DNA of 64,000 bases. Source: Hevea brasiliensis (lineage: Eukaryota; Streptophyta; Magnoliopsida; Malpighiales; Euphorbiaceae). Numbering within the stretch: position 1 is the stretch's first letter; every line of letters starts with the position of its first letter. The stretch lies in contig NC_079503.1 in the NCBI RefSeq assembly GCF_030052815.1, positions 43,566,735 to 43,630,734 on the forward strand. Reading direction: 5' to 3'. The notes under the pieces are model-generated. The model saw only the letters and a program-made list of their open reading frames with translations, did not search any database and was not told where the DNA came from. A program made the translations under genes and the position numbers. Below, in pieces: positions 46,484 to 57,189 of this stretch.

Positions 46484-47360
46484 TGTTTATAATTAGTTAT
46501 AAATTATTTATTAACTCATGAACCTTGATCATACATACCATGCACTAAAATCTCTCCATTACAAATTTCCGATTCTAGCTAGAGTCATGATTTATGTCAA
46601 ACTCTTAATGCTTAGAATCATATGCCCTCATTTTAATTCTAATTCTTGATTAATACAACTTTCCAGTTAGAAATACGTTTCTGACTAAGTGTATCTGTCA
46701 TGGCCAGAAACTTGACTTATCAAGAATAATTTAAATAGACATAGGATTTTATCCCCATTCACTTATGGTAATGGATCCCATGTTGACTAAACACCTGTCT
46801 CCATATATAACCAGTCGGAGCCAACACATACCCATATACTCATACCTAGTACAAGCATGAAAGTAGTATCAAACTCAAGCCACCTATATATAAGATAACT
46901 GTATTATCTCAGGTTAAGGGATTATATGCACTATTATGATCTAGATAATTAGGTATTGACAAGAGTAAACTCCATGTACATATAATCTTACGTCAATGGT
47001 TTGGCCTACTTATCATATAAGTTCCCACTTTGTTTGTTATATGACATGAGACTTACCATTCTATATCATTAGTATCCCATACTAATCGATGGGAACAAAC
47101 AAATATGACAGTTTATATGGATAAATCTTATCCTCTGAAGTATCCAAAACTGTAAATTATATTTTATAGTACTTATACCATAATATTCTGTCACTCATAT
47201 TCATAACACTTTAAGAATGAAATATCTAACAAGTTACGAAAGGATATTTTCTATTAAATTTAAAGCATTTAAAGTTAAAAGAAAAGATATATGCCATTAA
47301 AAGGGAATAAATATTTACAAGATATAATTTCAAAATATGCTCTAGGGCATATTACTAACA
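46484..47360 (-). repeat. Copia 5' LTR, 5' portion
   Basis: LTR start TGTTAGTAATATGCCC at 47360 (minus). TTATT (47361-47365) is the flank in Athila C. The six bases 46484-46489 (TGTTTA) next to X2 may be filler, with TAATT (46490-46494) repeating 26627-26631. No gene is seen. Confidence 0.75.
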
Positions 47361-47898
47361 TTATTATCTTTCTGTTTGAAGGTGTTGAGTTCAGTTCTAA
47401 GTTTAGCGGTCTTCCCAAGTGGAAAGTATCTTACTAATAAGGTTTATGATAAATCGGCCAGTTAATGAATGATCTTACAAGTTGAGATAATAGCCACTTT
47501 CTTGCTTTATCCCTAAGAGAAAATGGGAATGCTCTTAATCGAATAACATTTTCAAAAGCACCATTCATCTTGAATGTATCACAAAGAGTAAGAGTAAGAA
47601 AGCATTGGAGATGGTAGTGTGGATCTTCCATTGGTGATCCTCCAAATTGAGTATATTGAATCATCTGGAGCCATGCTAGTTTGGTTTGAAATTGTTGGCA
47701 TCAATGGTTGGTCTGGCTATGCTCAGTTGCAACCCTTGAATAGTTAGTGCTCCATAGTCTCTCAAAGGTTTTGGTTGATTGTCCACCATGGTTGAAGTTT
47801 TGGCTTCCTATTGCTTTTCCCCCTTTTGATAGCTCTTAAAGGTTTGTCTATTTCTATATCAATTCAAGTAATTCGTCTTCTAGTTTAGTTCTAGTCAT
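47361..47898 (-). pseudogene. Athila C gag, N-terminal fragment
   Basis: An ATG at 47898 opens MTRTKLEDELLE, comparable to the gag starts of copies A and B. The open part 47664-47434 reads MIQYTQFGGSPMEDPHYH, FKMNGAFENVIRLRAFPFSL and RDKARKWLLSQ. Stops and frame changes separate these. A short duplication in the CFLTLTLCDTF segment (TAAGAG repeated near 47586-47597) adds two codons. The gene is cut by the copia LTR at 47360. Confidence 0.85.
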
Positions 47899-47937
47899 AA
47901 ACTAAATAGAAGATCCTGATACAAAAGAATTAAAAGA

Positions 47938-47990
47938 ACAAAATATGATAAACTTATAAAAAAAACAAAATATGATAAACTTATAAAAAC
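47938..47990. repeat. 27-bp tandem duplication in the Athila C leader
   Basis: CAAAATATGATAAACTTATA occurs at 47939 and 47966, joined by an A run. It is a local duplication without a visible role. Confidence 0.85.
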
Positions 47991-49968
47991 TAAGTAAAAT
48001 AAAATGTCTAAATTAATTAAATTACCTATTATCTAATATCAAATACTGAATTTCTTAGCAACAGTACCAAAAACTTGTTGTGCAAATTTTCTCAAGTGCA
48101 TGGATCATTAACAAGTAATAAAGTAGTGAGTAAAGTATCATTTCCACAAGAAATCTAGTTTGAGTACCAAACTACACAGCAACTATATTTATCTAGACTA
48201 TCAAATTTGAATGGAGAATTGTAAACTAAACTAATTATAACTACAAAATAAATAAAAGCATATTAACTAAACTAAAGATATCAAATAGTAAAAGCCTTCC
48301 AAAATTAGGGGCTCACACTTTAATCAATCACAAATTCAATCTAACCTATTCAATAATTAGGAATATATTACTATTAAAGAAATTAATCTTAAATTATTTT
48401 AAGTCCTCTCTTAAGGCACTCAAGTTGTATCTTAACCAATCTAAACCCTACTTTCGTGGCGATTAAATTAATTAGGACCTTTTAAGTCTTTGATTAATTA
48501 TTAGATCCACATAGAATCTCAGCCTATCTCTAGGTCAGAAACCCTAAGTTCAAAATCATGTTCATCAAATATTAATGTTCACCTTTCAGTTCTTCAATTA
48601 ATATCTAGGATCAATACTAAGTGGAGCTCAACATATAACATGCATTAAGAACATAAGAAATTGAATTAATAAACAAAATACCCAATTTATTGAAATAGAA
48701 TTAAATAAAATCCATAACTAAATTGAAAGTGCTACATCCCTAATTCCAGAATAAAGAAGACTACTAATTCATGATAAGTTTTGCAATCAAACTTAAAATA
48801 ACAAAATATGCAAAACACTTCAGAAGAAACAGAATAAGGAAAACCAAAATGAGAATTTTGTAGTTTTGAACTTTTATAACTTCAGCTAAGAATCTCTTCC
48901 AAAAATCTTGCTAGCGATCTCTCTTGAGGTGGAATCGCTACATTCTAATGTAAAAGAATTGAACCCCGCTTTTATTCCTGACTTCTTGTATTTATATCTG
49001 GTGTAAAAATACTCAATTCAGAGACATAGCATCCTTAGAAGTCCTTCCAGGTCAAGCAGAAAGGAAGAAAAGTCAAATTGGGATTCTCTGCTAGCAGCCA
49101 TTATACGGCCCCTGTAGCATTGCATAGGGCGGGGCTATGTAATTCTCCAGACATATTGACTTTGCACCTTATAGAGGAACAACAAATTAAATGGGGCAAG
49201 GATGGTTACACAGGTCATGGTACACGACCTGTGTACTATCTTTCTCCCATGGCTATTTGCATAGGTATTGCTTCCTGATTACATCAAATACTTGTTTTAG
49301 GCCTTAGGATTGCATGTAACGCCATCACCATAGGTAGTCCATACGTTCTATTATTCCGATGGCCAACGTCTGTTCAGACAGCTAGAATGTCTGAAACTAC
49401 ACTTAAACTAGAGTGAGGAGGCAAAAAAATTGATGGAATAAATGATAAGATAATAGAAGAAAAATTAAGGAAAACAATAGAAATGAAATGTAATTAGGGT
49501 AAAGGAGCCGGAACCATGGCAATGGGTGACCGTAGTAGGAAGTCACTGCATAGACAGTTGATTACCCTAGACCTGCAAGGAACCCTAGCAAATAATTTCT
49601 GGGACTTAATTAAAGGTATACTGAGGTACAAATGACATTGAAAATGTCAAATAAAATTTAGTTCATAGGTATAGATAAAAATAAAAATGAAATAGACATT
49701 ATATAAAATTAAAGGAACCGTCAGATTGGGAATTTAGTCGATATTACCGAAAAAGTGTGACTATAAACCGAAGAGGGGCATTATGGTCATTTGGCACCTA
49801 GAGTCAATTTTTGACCTAAATGTCCATTAAAATGAGTGATATTAAATTTTTAAAAATCTTAAGAAAATATAAAATTTATATGTAATATAATTAAGGGAAA
49901 TATGGGGGGAGTTATTAGAATTATTAAAACTTTGATTATTATAATAATAAACAAATTGTTAGTGGAGT

Positions 49969-49976
49969 ATAAAAGG
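49969..49976 (+). promoter_or_regulatory. TATA box of LTR Z
   Basis: AGTGGAGTATAAAAGGCATAAG, about 654 bases into the LTR; same phrase and position as in Y. Confidence 0.65.
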
Positions 49977-52407
49977 CATAAGTGACAGATTTTAAAGCCA
50001 CTAAAAAGCCATCTTCCTCACCTCTTGTTCCAATGGCCGAAACATAAACTTCATCTTCCTACATAGACGTTTTGCATGCGAGCTTAAATCCCCTCCGTTT
50101 TCCACCTAAAATCACAAGTTCACTTAATTAAAACTCATCCCCACACCTTAGGAAGCTTATAGGCAGCAAAGAAAAGGAAAAATCTTAAAGTTTTTACAAG
50201 GTTGATAATCTGCCATTAAAGGTAAGTGCACTAAACAAGTTCCTTTCTTCTTTAATTAATATAAGCATGTAAAACTAAGTGCAAATTTTATGAAATCAAA
50301 AGAAAACCTTGAGTATATGGGAACTTGAATTTTTGGCAGCCCTAGGAAATGAATGGAATTCATGGTCTTGATAGTTTGATTTGGTTAATGAAGTTGATTA
50401 ATGAAGTTTAAAGTAGTAGAAATTGATTTGCATGGATGAATGCATGAGATTGAAATTTGAAATTAGGGTTCATGATTATGAATTGAGGATTTTATCTTCT
50501 GGTTGAAATTGACCAAATTGAGATGAGTTTCTGCTTATAAAAGTGCCATGAATGCCATGTGTAGTTTGGGAGTTGGAGGAAATTGAATATTAGGAGTGCT
50601 TTCTTGTGCAGGTTGTGGGACTCAATGAGTCCAGTTTGGTTTTTCACTTATAACTGAAACTATGTGGCTCCAATTGGTATGAGGCTAATTAGAGGTGAAA
50701 CTAGGCCCAAAATACCCCATTTCTCATGAAGAAACCATGCCCAAATTCTATCCAAAACCTAACCTAAATTCTATCCCAATCCGAATGACCAAATGATGAA
50801 CCCAGAAAAATGACCAAATGAACAGTACCAATTCATTTGGCCATAACTCCCTCTAGACAGGTCCAAATGACCTAAATTTTATACCATTGAAAAGCTTAGA
50901 TATAGGGCTACAACCTCCATGAAGACCACAAAGCCCAACAATGCCTTAAACCAAACTAAATTGCTGGCCCAATTTGGGTCACAAAACTGTCCAGAACTAT
51001 GTTGCCTAGAAATTGCTTGACATAGGCTTATTGACCAGTTTTGGTAAAAAGGCCATAACTTGGTCCACAGAAATCCAAATTCCCTAAAACCAGTACCAAA
51101 ATTTCAATAAGACATAGACCTAAAATATTTTTATTTTGACCAGAACCCATAAATTAAGAGAAATTGGTCAATTGGCTAAGTCAAGTTAGCGTACAAAATC
51201 TGGAAATTGGATAAGTGACCATTGACTCCAGAATCTTCTTTTAGTCATATCTCTCATTAGAAAACTTCAATTGAGATGTGCCATATAGTTCTGGAAACCT
51301 AAGAAATGGAGCTTATTAGACACCTTCCTCAAATTATGAATGTAAGAAGCTTAAATTTTGGGTCAAAGTTACTAGCTAAATGGGAATCATGTTAGTATAG
51401 GACATTTGAGTCTAGGCCAATAATATAGCTATGACTAATTTTACATAACTTGAAAAATTGCAATTAAAAATTATAAGTGACCATAAGACATAGGGCATCA
51501 AATCCTAAGAAGAACACTAGGCCTAAAGGTTGCTATAACCTATTCAAATAAATTGGTAAAATATGACACCAACAACTGCCTAGTTAAGGAACCAGAATTT
51601 ACAACAGAACCAATTATGGTTAATTGACCATAACTTGTGTTATAAAAATCCAAATGACTTGATTTAAAAAGGAAAATAAAGACAAGACCTAGAAGAACAA
51701 CTTCCATGAAGGAAGTGGGGCCAAACAGTGGCCACAAATTGCTCAATCTGATATTCAAAGTCAAGACACTAAAACTGAACCTAAAGAAAGGTTCTTGAAA
51801 TAAATTATATTTTGGTAGGGACTTATCCCTAGTAAGTGACTACATGCTAAATTACATGCAAAAGGTATGTGGGATCCACTTTCTCACTATACATTGACAT
51901 GAAAATTTTGTTAAATAGTTAATAATGCTTAATTGCCCAAAGTAAACCTAGGCTTATGTATATTGTTTGAATCGATTGGTATACCAATTAGGGACTACAG
52001 ATAGCAGTACTGCCTACATGAATAATTATTGATCGAAAAAATATGTCTGATATGATTGTTCTACAGGCTATATGCCTGCCCGTTAGATATTGTATCTAGT
52101 TTCATTTTCTGGCTTTAAAAGCCTGCCCGCTGGCCATGTGCCTGACATGACAGTTGTATACAGGATAGACATATAGCTGTCTAACCAGTATACTCCCGTG
52201 TATCCAGCCTTTGTAGTCTGTTATAGGTTACTTGGGTACTATTATAAAATAATTAAGATCGAAAATAAGAAAATTGAACAGAAAATATACTATTAAATCT
52301 AATTGTTCCCAAAGTGTAGAGAATTCATAAATAACTTAGAATTTATGAAATTTGCCTAAAATTATTATTTTTAATTATTTAGTTACTTTTCTTTAAAAAT
52401 TATGCAC

Positions 52408-52428
52408 CACTAAGCAATTCGCTTAGTG
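52408..52428 (+). other. Hairpin 1 in LTR Z with compensated stem
   Basis: CACTAAGC (52408-52415), loop AATTC, GCTTAGTG (52421-52428) forms a perfect 8-bp stem. Relative to the CTGAGT/ACTCAG stem of G1, two pairs are changed on both sides. Hairpin 2 is weak here (TGAT/ATCA, about 52432-52444). Confidence 0.65.
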
Positions 52429-52872
52429 CGTTGATTTTCTATCATGTAGGTACAAGAGACCAGACACAGCCACAGCAGTAGTGCCCTGATAGAGCTTCAG
52501 TCAGATCTGCCACAATCCAGAGTCACCTCAGTATTTTGTATTTTGTTGGTAGGGCCCATGTATTAGACTTAGTATTTTGGTTTATTGCATATAAACATCA
52601 TGTAGTTATATTTTATATTGTAAATAAATTGAAATTATATTTTGGATTGTAAATAAAGCTTGTAAGCTTTTGTGTATAAATTTCTATATGAATGAGTTGT
52701 ATTATTTTTTTCTTGAAATTACATGAAAAGTTTTGAATGATATGATATATGGAAATATGGGATAGATATGAAATTGTTTTAACTGGTGAATAGTGGAATC
52801 CTCCAAATGCTAATAAAACAGAGGAGGCTCTGCCCGAGTATCCACAGAAATAAAATGTAAAAAAAAAAAATT

Positions 52873-53128
52873 TACCTCATTAGAAGCTTTATGGAGAAAT
52901 ATAGAGATGTGAAGAAAGATTTATACATGGTTTTTATTGATTTGAAGAAGGCTTATGATGGTGTTCCAAGAGATGTCTTATGGAATGTTTTAGAACAAAA
53001 GAGGGTATCTATTAGGTACATATAAGTGTTGAAAGATATGTATGAAGGAACAACTACTATTGTGCGCACAGTGGGAGGGGACACAAGAGATTTTCCTATC
53101 TCAATTGGATTACACCAAGGATCAGCCA
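52873..53128 (+). pseudogene. LINE reverse-transcriptase fragment
   Basis: The frame starting at 52873 reads YLIRSFMEKYRDVKKDLYMV, then FIDLKKAYDGVPRDVLWNVLE, a stop after VSIRYI, and LKDMYEGTTTIVRTVGGDT with FPISIGLHQGSAM. FIDLEKAYDxVPR and GLHQGSA(LSP) are conserved RT motifs of plant non-LTR elements, probably of the RTE or L1 type. The fragment is about 86 codons, ends where LTR D is inserted (target side AGCCA, 53124-53128) and begins directly after an A run. Endonuclease and 3' parts are absent. Confidence 0.88.
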
Positions 53129-53755
53129 TGTAACACCCCTATGTACGGTAGTGCGTTCTACTGTTCCAGTGACCAGTGTCTGTGCGGACAGCTAGAATGC
53201 CTAGAACTACACTTAAATTTTAGTGAGGAGACATGAAATAATGAAATACAATAGAGAAAAATACAAGAAAATAAAGGAAAAATAAAAGAGAGAAAATGTA
53301 ACTAAGTTAAACGAGCTAAAAATCGTAGCAACGGGTGACTGCACTAGGAAGTGGCGGCGTGGACCATTGACTAGCCCTAGACTGCGGGAAACCCTGGGAA
53401 ATATTTTTAAGACTTAAATAAACATTTATTGAGGTATAATTGACTTAGAAAATGTCAAAGAAAATTTAATTAATTAGTATAAAGAAAAATGAAAAATTGA
53501 GAAACTAACAAAAATCGGTATTACCGAAAAATTAGGAATACAGACCGAATAGGGGCATTTTGGTCAATTGACACCCCGAGTTGGCTTTTGACCTAAATGT
53601 CCATGAAAAATAAATGAAATTAAAGTTTGAAAACCCCATCAAAAATGAAAATTAGAAATGAAATGTAAATAGTGAGAAATTATGGTGTTAATTATAATTA
53701 TGGAAACTTAGATTAATTAAATGTTTAATTAGACTTAGTGCTCCACTAAGTGAAG

Positions 53756-53763
53756 TATAAAAA
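53756..53763 (+). promoter_or_regulatory. TATA box of the element D 5' LTR
   Basis: CTAAGTGAAGTATAAAAATC, 627 bases into the LTR; repeated at 60088-60095 in the 3' LTR. Confidence 0.65.
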
Positions 53764-55731
53764 TCACATAAAGTCAAGGCTGGCAACTTCACTTCTTCTT
53801 CCTCATTTCATCTTCAAATTTTTCGAACCCATTTCATTCTAAAGAACTCCATTGTTGTCCATGTGTGGAGCTTCATCCACTCAAGATCAAGCCATCCAAA
53901 CATCAAGTCTTCTTCACTAAAGTTGTTCTACACAACTTAGGCAGCATATTGGGAGCAAAAAGGGAAGAATTTGAAAAAGATTTAACAAGCTTCAAAGATA
54001 GTTAAGTGTTTGTTTTCCATTCTTACTTCATTAAAGTTGGTGTTGATGTTGTGGTTTGTTAGATTATGGAAGAAATTTTGAGGTTTAATGAGTTATTGGA
54101 GGGTACTATCTTTGGCAGCCATGGAATCTCATGGTTAATGGATTATTCTTACATATATTTATTGGGAATTCATGTTGATGAAAGTGATTTAATGTCCTAG
54201 TAATTTATTTTCCATGTATATGTATATTGAGTACTTGAAATCAAGGGTTTGGAAAGCCATTTGTATACCTTAGCAAACTGCCACTTTTGGTAGCCTTTAA
54301 ATTCATGAATTAGTGTTTGGTTTCATGAATTTCATTGATGAATTGTGGTGAAGATGATTTGAGGGCAGTGTATGTTAATGTTAGTGGAAGTGTTTGTATA
54401 ATTAAGTGATCAAGTGTATTGATATTGTGTTGCTGTTGGCAGTACATAAATTGAGCTATAAGTGAATTTGTGTGACCCCAATTGTTATGAAGCCATTGGA
54501 GGTGAAACTAGGCACAAAATGTGCCAACTTTTATGAAGAAATCCTATCAAAATTCTATCCAAAAAGTGACATGAGAATTGACCAAATCCGGATTGGTGAC
54601 TTTGCAAACCTGAAAATTGACTATTTGAACAGCAGTCAGTATTTTGGCCATAACTCACCCAAAACACGTCCAAATGACCTGAAATTTATATCATGGATAG
54701 CTTAGACATAGAGCTAAAACTCTTATGAAGACACCAAAACCCAGAAATGACCATAAGCAAGTCAAAATGCTTGCATAAGTTCTAGTATAAAAACTGCCAG
54801 AATCGGAAATGACCTAAAAATGACCTAAGTTTGCCATTTTAGTGTAATCTGTCCAGCAATAGTAAAATGACCATAACTTAGTCTAGTAAACTCTAAATGT
54901 CCTAAAATTTGTGGCAAAAGTTCACTAAGACATAGATCTACAAGTTTGTAATTCGGACCAAAACCCAAAAACCGAGAGAACTAGGTCATCCAGCTAAGTC
55001 AAAACAGTATACTAAAATCTGATAAATTGCAATAAAATGCAATAAGCTTTAAAATGAAATTGGTAACATATACCAACACTTGAGGACTATAAAATGTGAC
55101 ATATTGGTAACATTAAAATTAATTCACCTAGTGTGCATTAAAGGTCAACATTATAGGTTGACTAATGAAAGGAATAGTATCAATAAAATTTAATTATGGA
55201 ACCTTGTGATTAGAAACAATTTAAATGAGTACTGAAATACTTTAAATTGCGTGTTTCAGTTGAAAAGGATAAGGGACATTGAGTCAAGGCCTAAAGGTGA
55301 CTCAAATCAGGTCTATGAACAATTCTTTTTATATTCACTGCTTTAACTGGAAAATTTATTTGGAGAAATGAGTTATGAGTTTATGACTTGAGAAAACTTA
55401 TTTAAGTATTTCTCATTGAAATTTGATTTAGTATATAATATGAATAGTTTTTTTAATGTTTTGGCTTTGAGAATTTTATTTGGAAATTATTGTATTGCTT
55501 ACTTTGCAAATGGAAATTTTGAGATAAAATGTGATTTTTGGTTTGTATGAAATATTTAAATATTGTGATTTGAAATTGTTTTGATTTACACTTAGCATGG
55601 CAGTCTCTTACTATGTTCCTCCTCCACTTGTGGGGTTGAGTTTGATATTTGACTACTTGCCAGTCTGAGGTGAATATAGATGAGTACTCATTAGCTAGCT
55701 AGCCACCTCCCTGATTGATTTCGATTAGTAG

Positions 55732-56122
55732 TGTAACGGCCCGGCCCACTAGTGATATTGTCCGCTCTGGACTGAAGCCCTCATGGTTTTAAAATGCATC
55801 ACTAGGGTTACGAACCATCAACTTATAAACCCAGCATCTCTCTCATGTTTTGCTGATGTGGGATTTGCCTAGGGTGTTACAATCCACCCCCCTTATGGGA
55901 CTCAGCATCCTCATTGAGGTTTGCCCCACCATCGCTCAAGGTTGCATGCGGAGTAGCTCTGATACCACAAATGTAACGACCCAGCCCACTAGTGATATTG
56001 TCTGCTCTAGACCGAAGCCCTCACGGTTTTAAAATGCGTCAGTAGGGGTTACGAACAATCAACTTATAAACCCAGCATCTCTCCCGTGTTTTGCCGATGT
56101 GGGATTTTCCTAGGGTGTTACA
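55732..56122 (-). mobile_element. TRIM element (about 150-bp LTRs) in the D 5' LTR
   Basis: Two direct repeats, 55732-55881 and 55972-56122, start TGTAACGGCC / TGTAACGACC and end GGGTGTTACA on the plus strand. The 90-base interior carries, on the minus strand, TGGTATCAGAGC (55956-55967, tRNA-iMet site) next to one repeat and a purine tract (55884-55894) next to the other, so the element is minus-strand. It has no coding capacity. Flanks AGTAG and ATTGG do not match, so no clean target duplication is claimed. Confidence 0.85.
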
Positions 56123-56349
56123 ATTGGGGTGAGTATGCCTTGTCGTGGTGTACAACATAACATGTTCAAGAAAATTTGTGTCATGACCTAAGTTGTGTTA
56201 TTGATTGGCAACACTATGTTGTTCAATTGTTTGATCAAATTTGTGTTATATGAGCTTTGAAAATTGTGACATGAAATTGTGAATCATTTGAATTGTGAAT
56301 TGTCGATAAATGTTTTATATATCGCATTTTAAATTGTTATTGTGCATCA

Positions 56350-56392
56350 CTGAGTAAATTTTACTCAGCGATAGCTTTTTCATTGCTGTCGC
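56350..56392 (+). other. Hairpins 1 and 2 in the element D 5' LTR
   Basis: CTGAGTAA (56350-56357) pairs with TTACTCAG (56361-56368); GCGATAGC (56368-56375) pairs with GCTGTCGC (56385-56392), one G-U pair. Confidence 0.65.
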
Positions 56393-57008
56393 AGGTAGAC
56401 AGAGAGACAGAGCAGCAAAGTAGGTTGCTTGTGCCACACTTTTGGGATTTTGCCAGGTATATTGAGTATAACACTTCCTTGTAAATATTATTATAATGTA
56501 TGTGAACTGTATGTATATATTATACTTGGTCTTGAGCAGTTGTAAACTAAAGTTATAAATTATTTTGGCCTATAAAAATGTTGTAATATATTTTTCTTAT
56601 CTCAGCTTTTGGAACTACTAAAAATTTATATTTAACTGAGTTTGACAAATGTTGAGGAAATTGATATGTGTTGAGCCATATTAGAGTTTAGGATTGAACA
56701 AATATATTGGAAGTGTTTTTTTTTTACAGGTTTTTGAAGAACTGTTTTATTCAAGATACAGACGGCACTCTGCTGAAATTTTTACAGAAATTATTGATAC
56801 TTCAGATTTGTTAATTGGTTTCATTTCAATTAAAAAAATTTTTAACACCTGTTAAAAGTGTTCACCACTGTAAAAAGAAATAAGAAAAGGTTTAAAATCC
56901 CTTGTAGTATATTTAATGGGTTATCAATAGACGAAGTTTGGTAATTCATTAGGTATACTACGGGATCATGTTATGCCTTTTGTAGGGATAAGGTGTGACA
57001 TGTTTTAG

Positions 57009-57020
57009 TGGTATCAAAGC
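57009..57020 (+). other. Primer binding site of element D
   Basis: TGGTATCAAAGC, eight bases after the LTR end, one transition from the tRNA-iMet complement TGGTATCAGAGC. The TGTTTTAG between LTR and site is identical to G1. Confidence 0.9.
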
Positions 57021-57189
57021 TAGTTTTTAAATTCTATTTTGACCTATAATTTGAATATTCTTTCTTCATAGTACAACTGCTCAACGTCATTGTTTGATAC
57101 ATACAGTACATTATATTATAAATATGCACTAATGGGAGGAAATCTCCTTGTGTTATTTATTTAGGAGATATAATATCCTTTAATCGACT

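Larger units (their letters stand above)
23909..47360 (-). mobile_element. Ty1/copia element, 5' part, interrupted by the X/X2 complex
   Basis: The minus-strand element starts at 47360 with TGTTAGTAATATGCCC. Its LTR runs to about 46490, is interrupted by 26632-46483, and resumes at 26631 down to 25530. A leader and the beginning of gag follow to 23909, where LTR stub Y' cuts it. The 3' part and 3' LTR are outside the window. Copia assignment rests on the gag start and on the iMet-type primer site two bases after the LTR. Confidence 0.8.
47361..49314 (-). mobile_element. Athila element C, 5' end (minus strand)
   Basis: Contains, in minus-strand order, a 5'-truncated LTR (49314-48076), a decayed tRNA-Asp-type primer site (48069-48058, TGGTACTGTTGC), a leader and the first part of gag. 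The copia element cuts it at 47360 and LTR Z cuts the LTR at 49315. The rest of the element is not visible. A TATA box is at 48989-48996 and ACACAGG/CCTGTGT motifs at 49205-49235. Confidence 0.85.
49315..52870 (+). mobile_element. Truncated LTR Z (Ty3/gypsy)
   Basis: Starts TGTAACGCCATCACC and GTTCTATTATTCCGATGGCC, related to Y and E. It has a TATA box at 49969-49976, four diverged CCATAACT-type units (50839, 51051, about 51238, 51626) and hairpin 1 at 52408-52428. It reaches the GAGGCTCTGCC region that in D lies about 240 bases before the LTR end, then stops at an A run (52857-52870) followed by LINE sequence. No primer site or internal region. The left flank is TTGCA; no right copy was found. 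Confidence 0.82.
53129..57000 (+). repeat. Element D 5' LTR (contains a TRIM)
   Basis: 3872 bases, about 3.48 kb without the TRIM at 55732-56122, similar to the G1 LTR length. TATA box at 53756-53763. CCATAACT-type units at 54646 and 54869. Hairpins at 56350-56392, with AGCAGC/GTTGCT as hairpin 3 just after. GATACAGACGGCACTCTGC near 56755 is shared with G1. Confidence 0.93.

Noticed and set aside
55720..56130. Target duplication for the TRIM (ATTAG/ATTGG)
   Set aside because: The two strings are not identical and are not at equal distance from the repeats.
57009..57020. tRNA-like stretches at primer sites
   Set aside because: They are 12-18-base complements of tRNA 3' ends next to LTRs. No cloverleaf was seen, and no tRNA or rRNA gene was found in the window.
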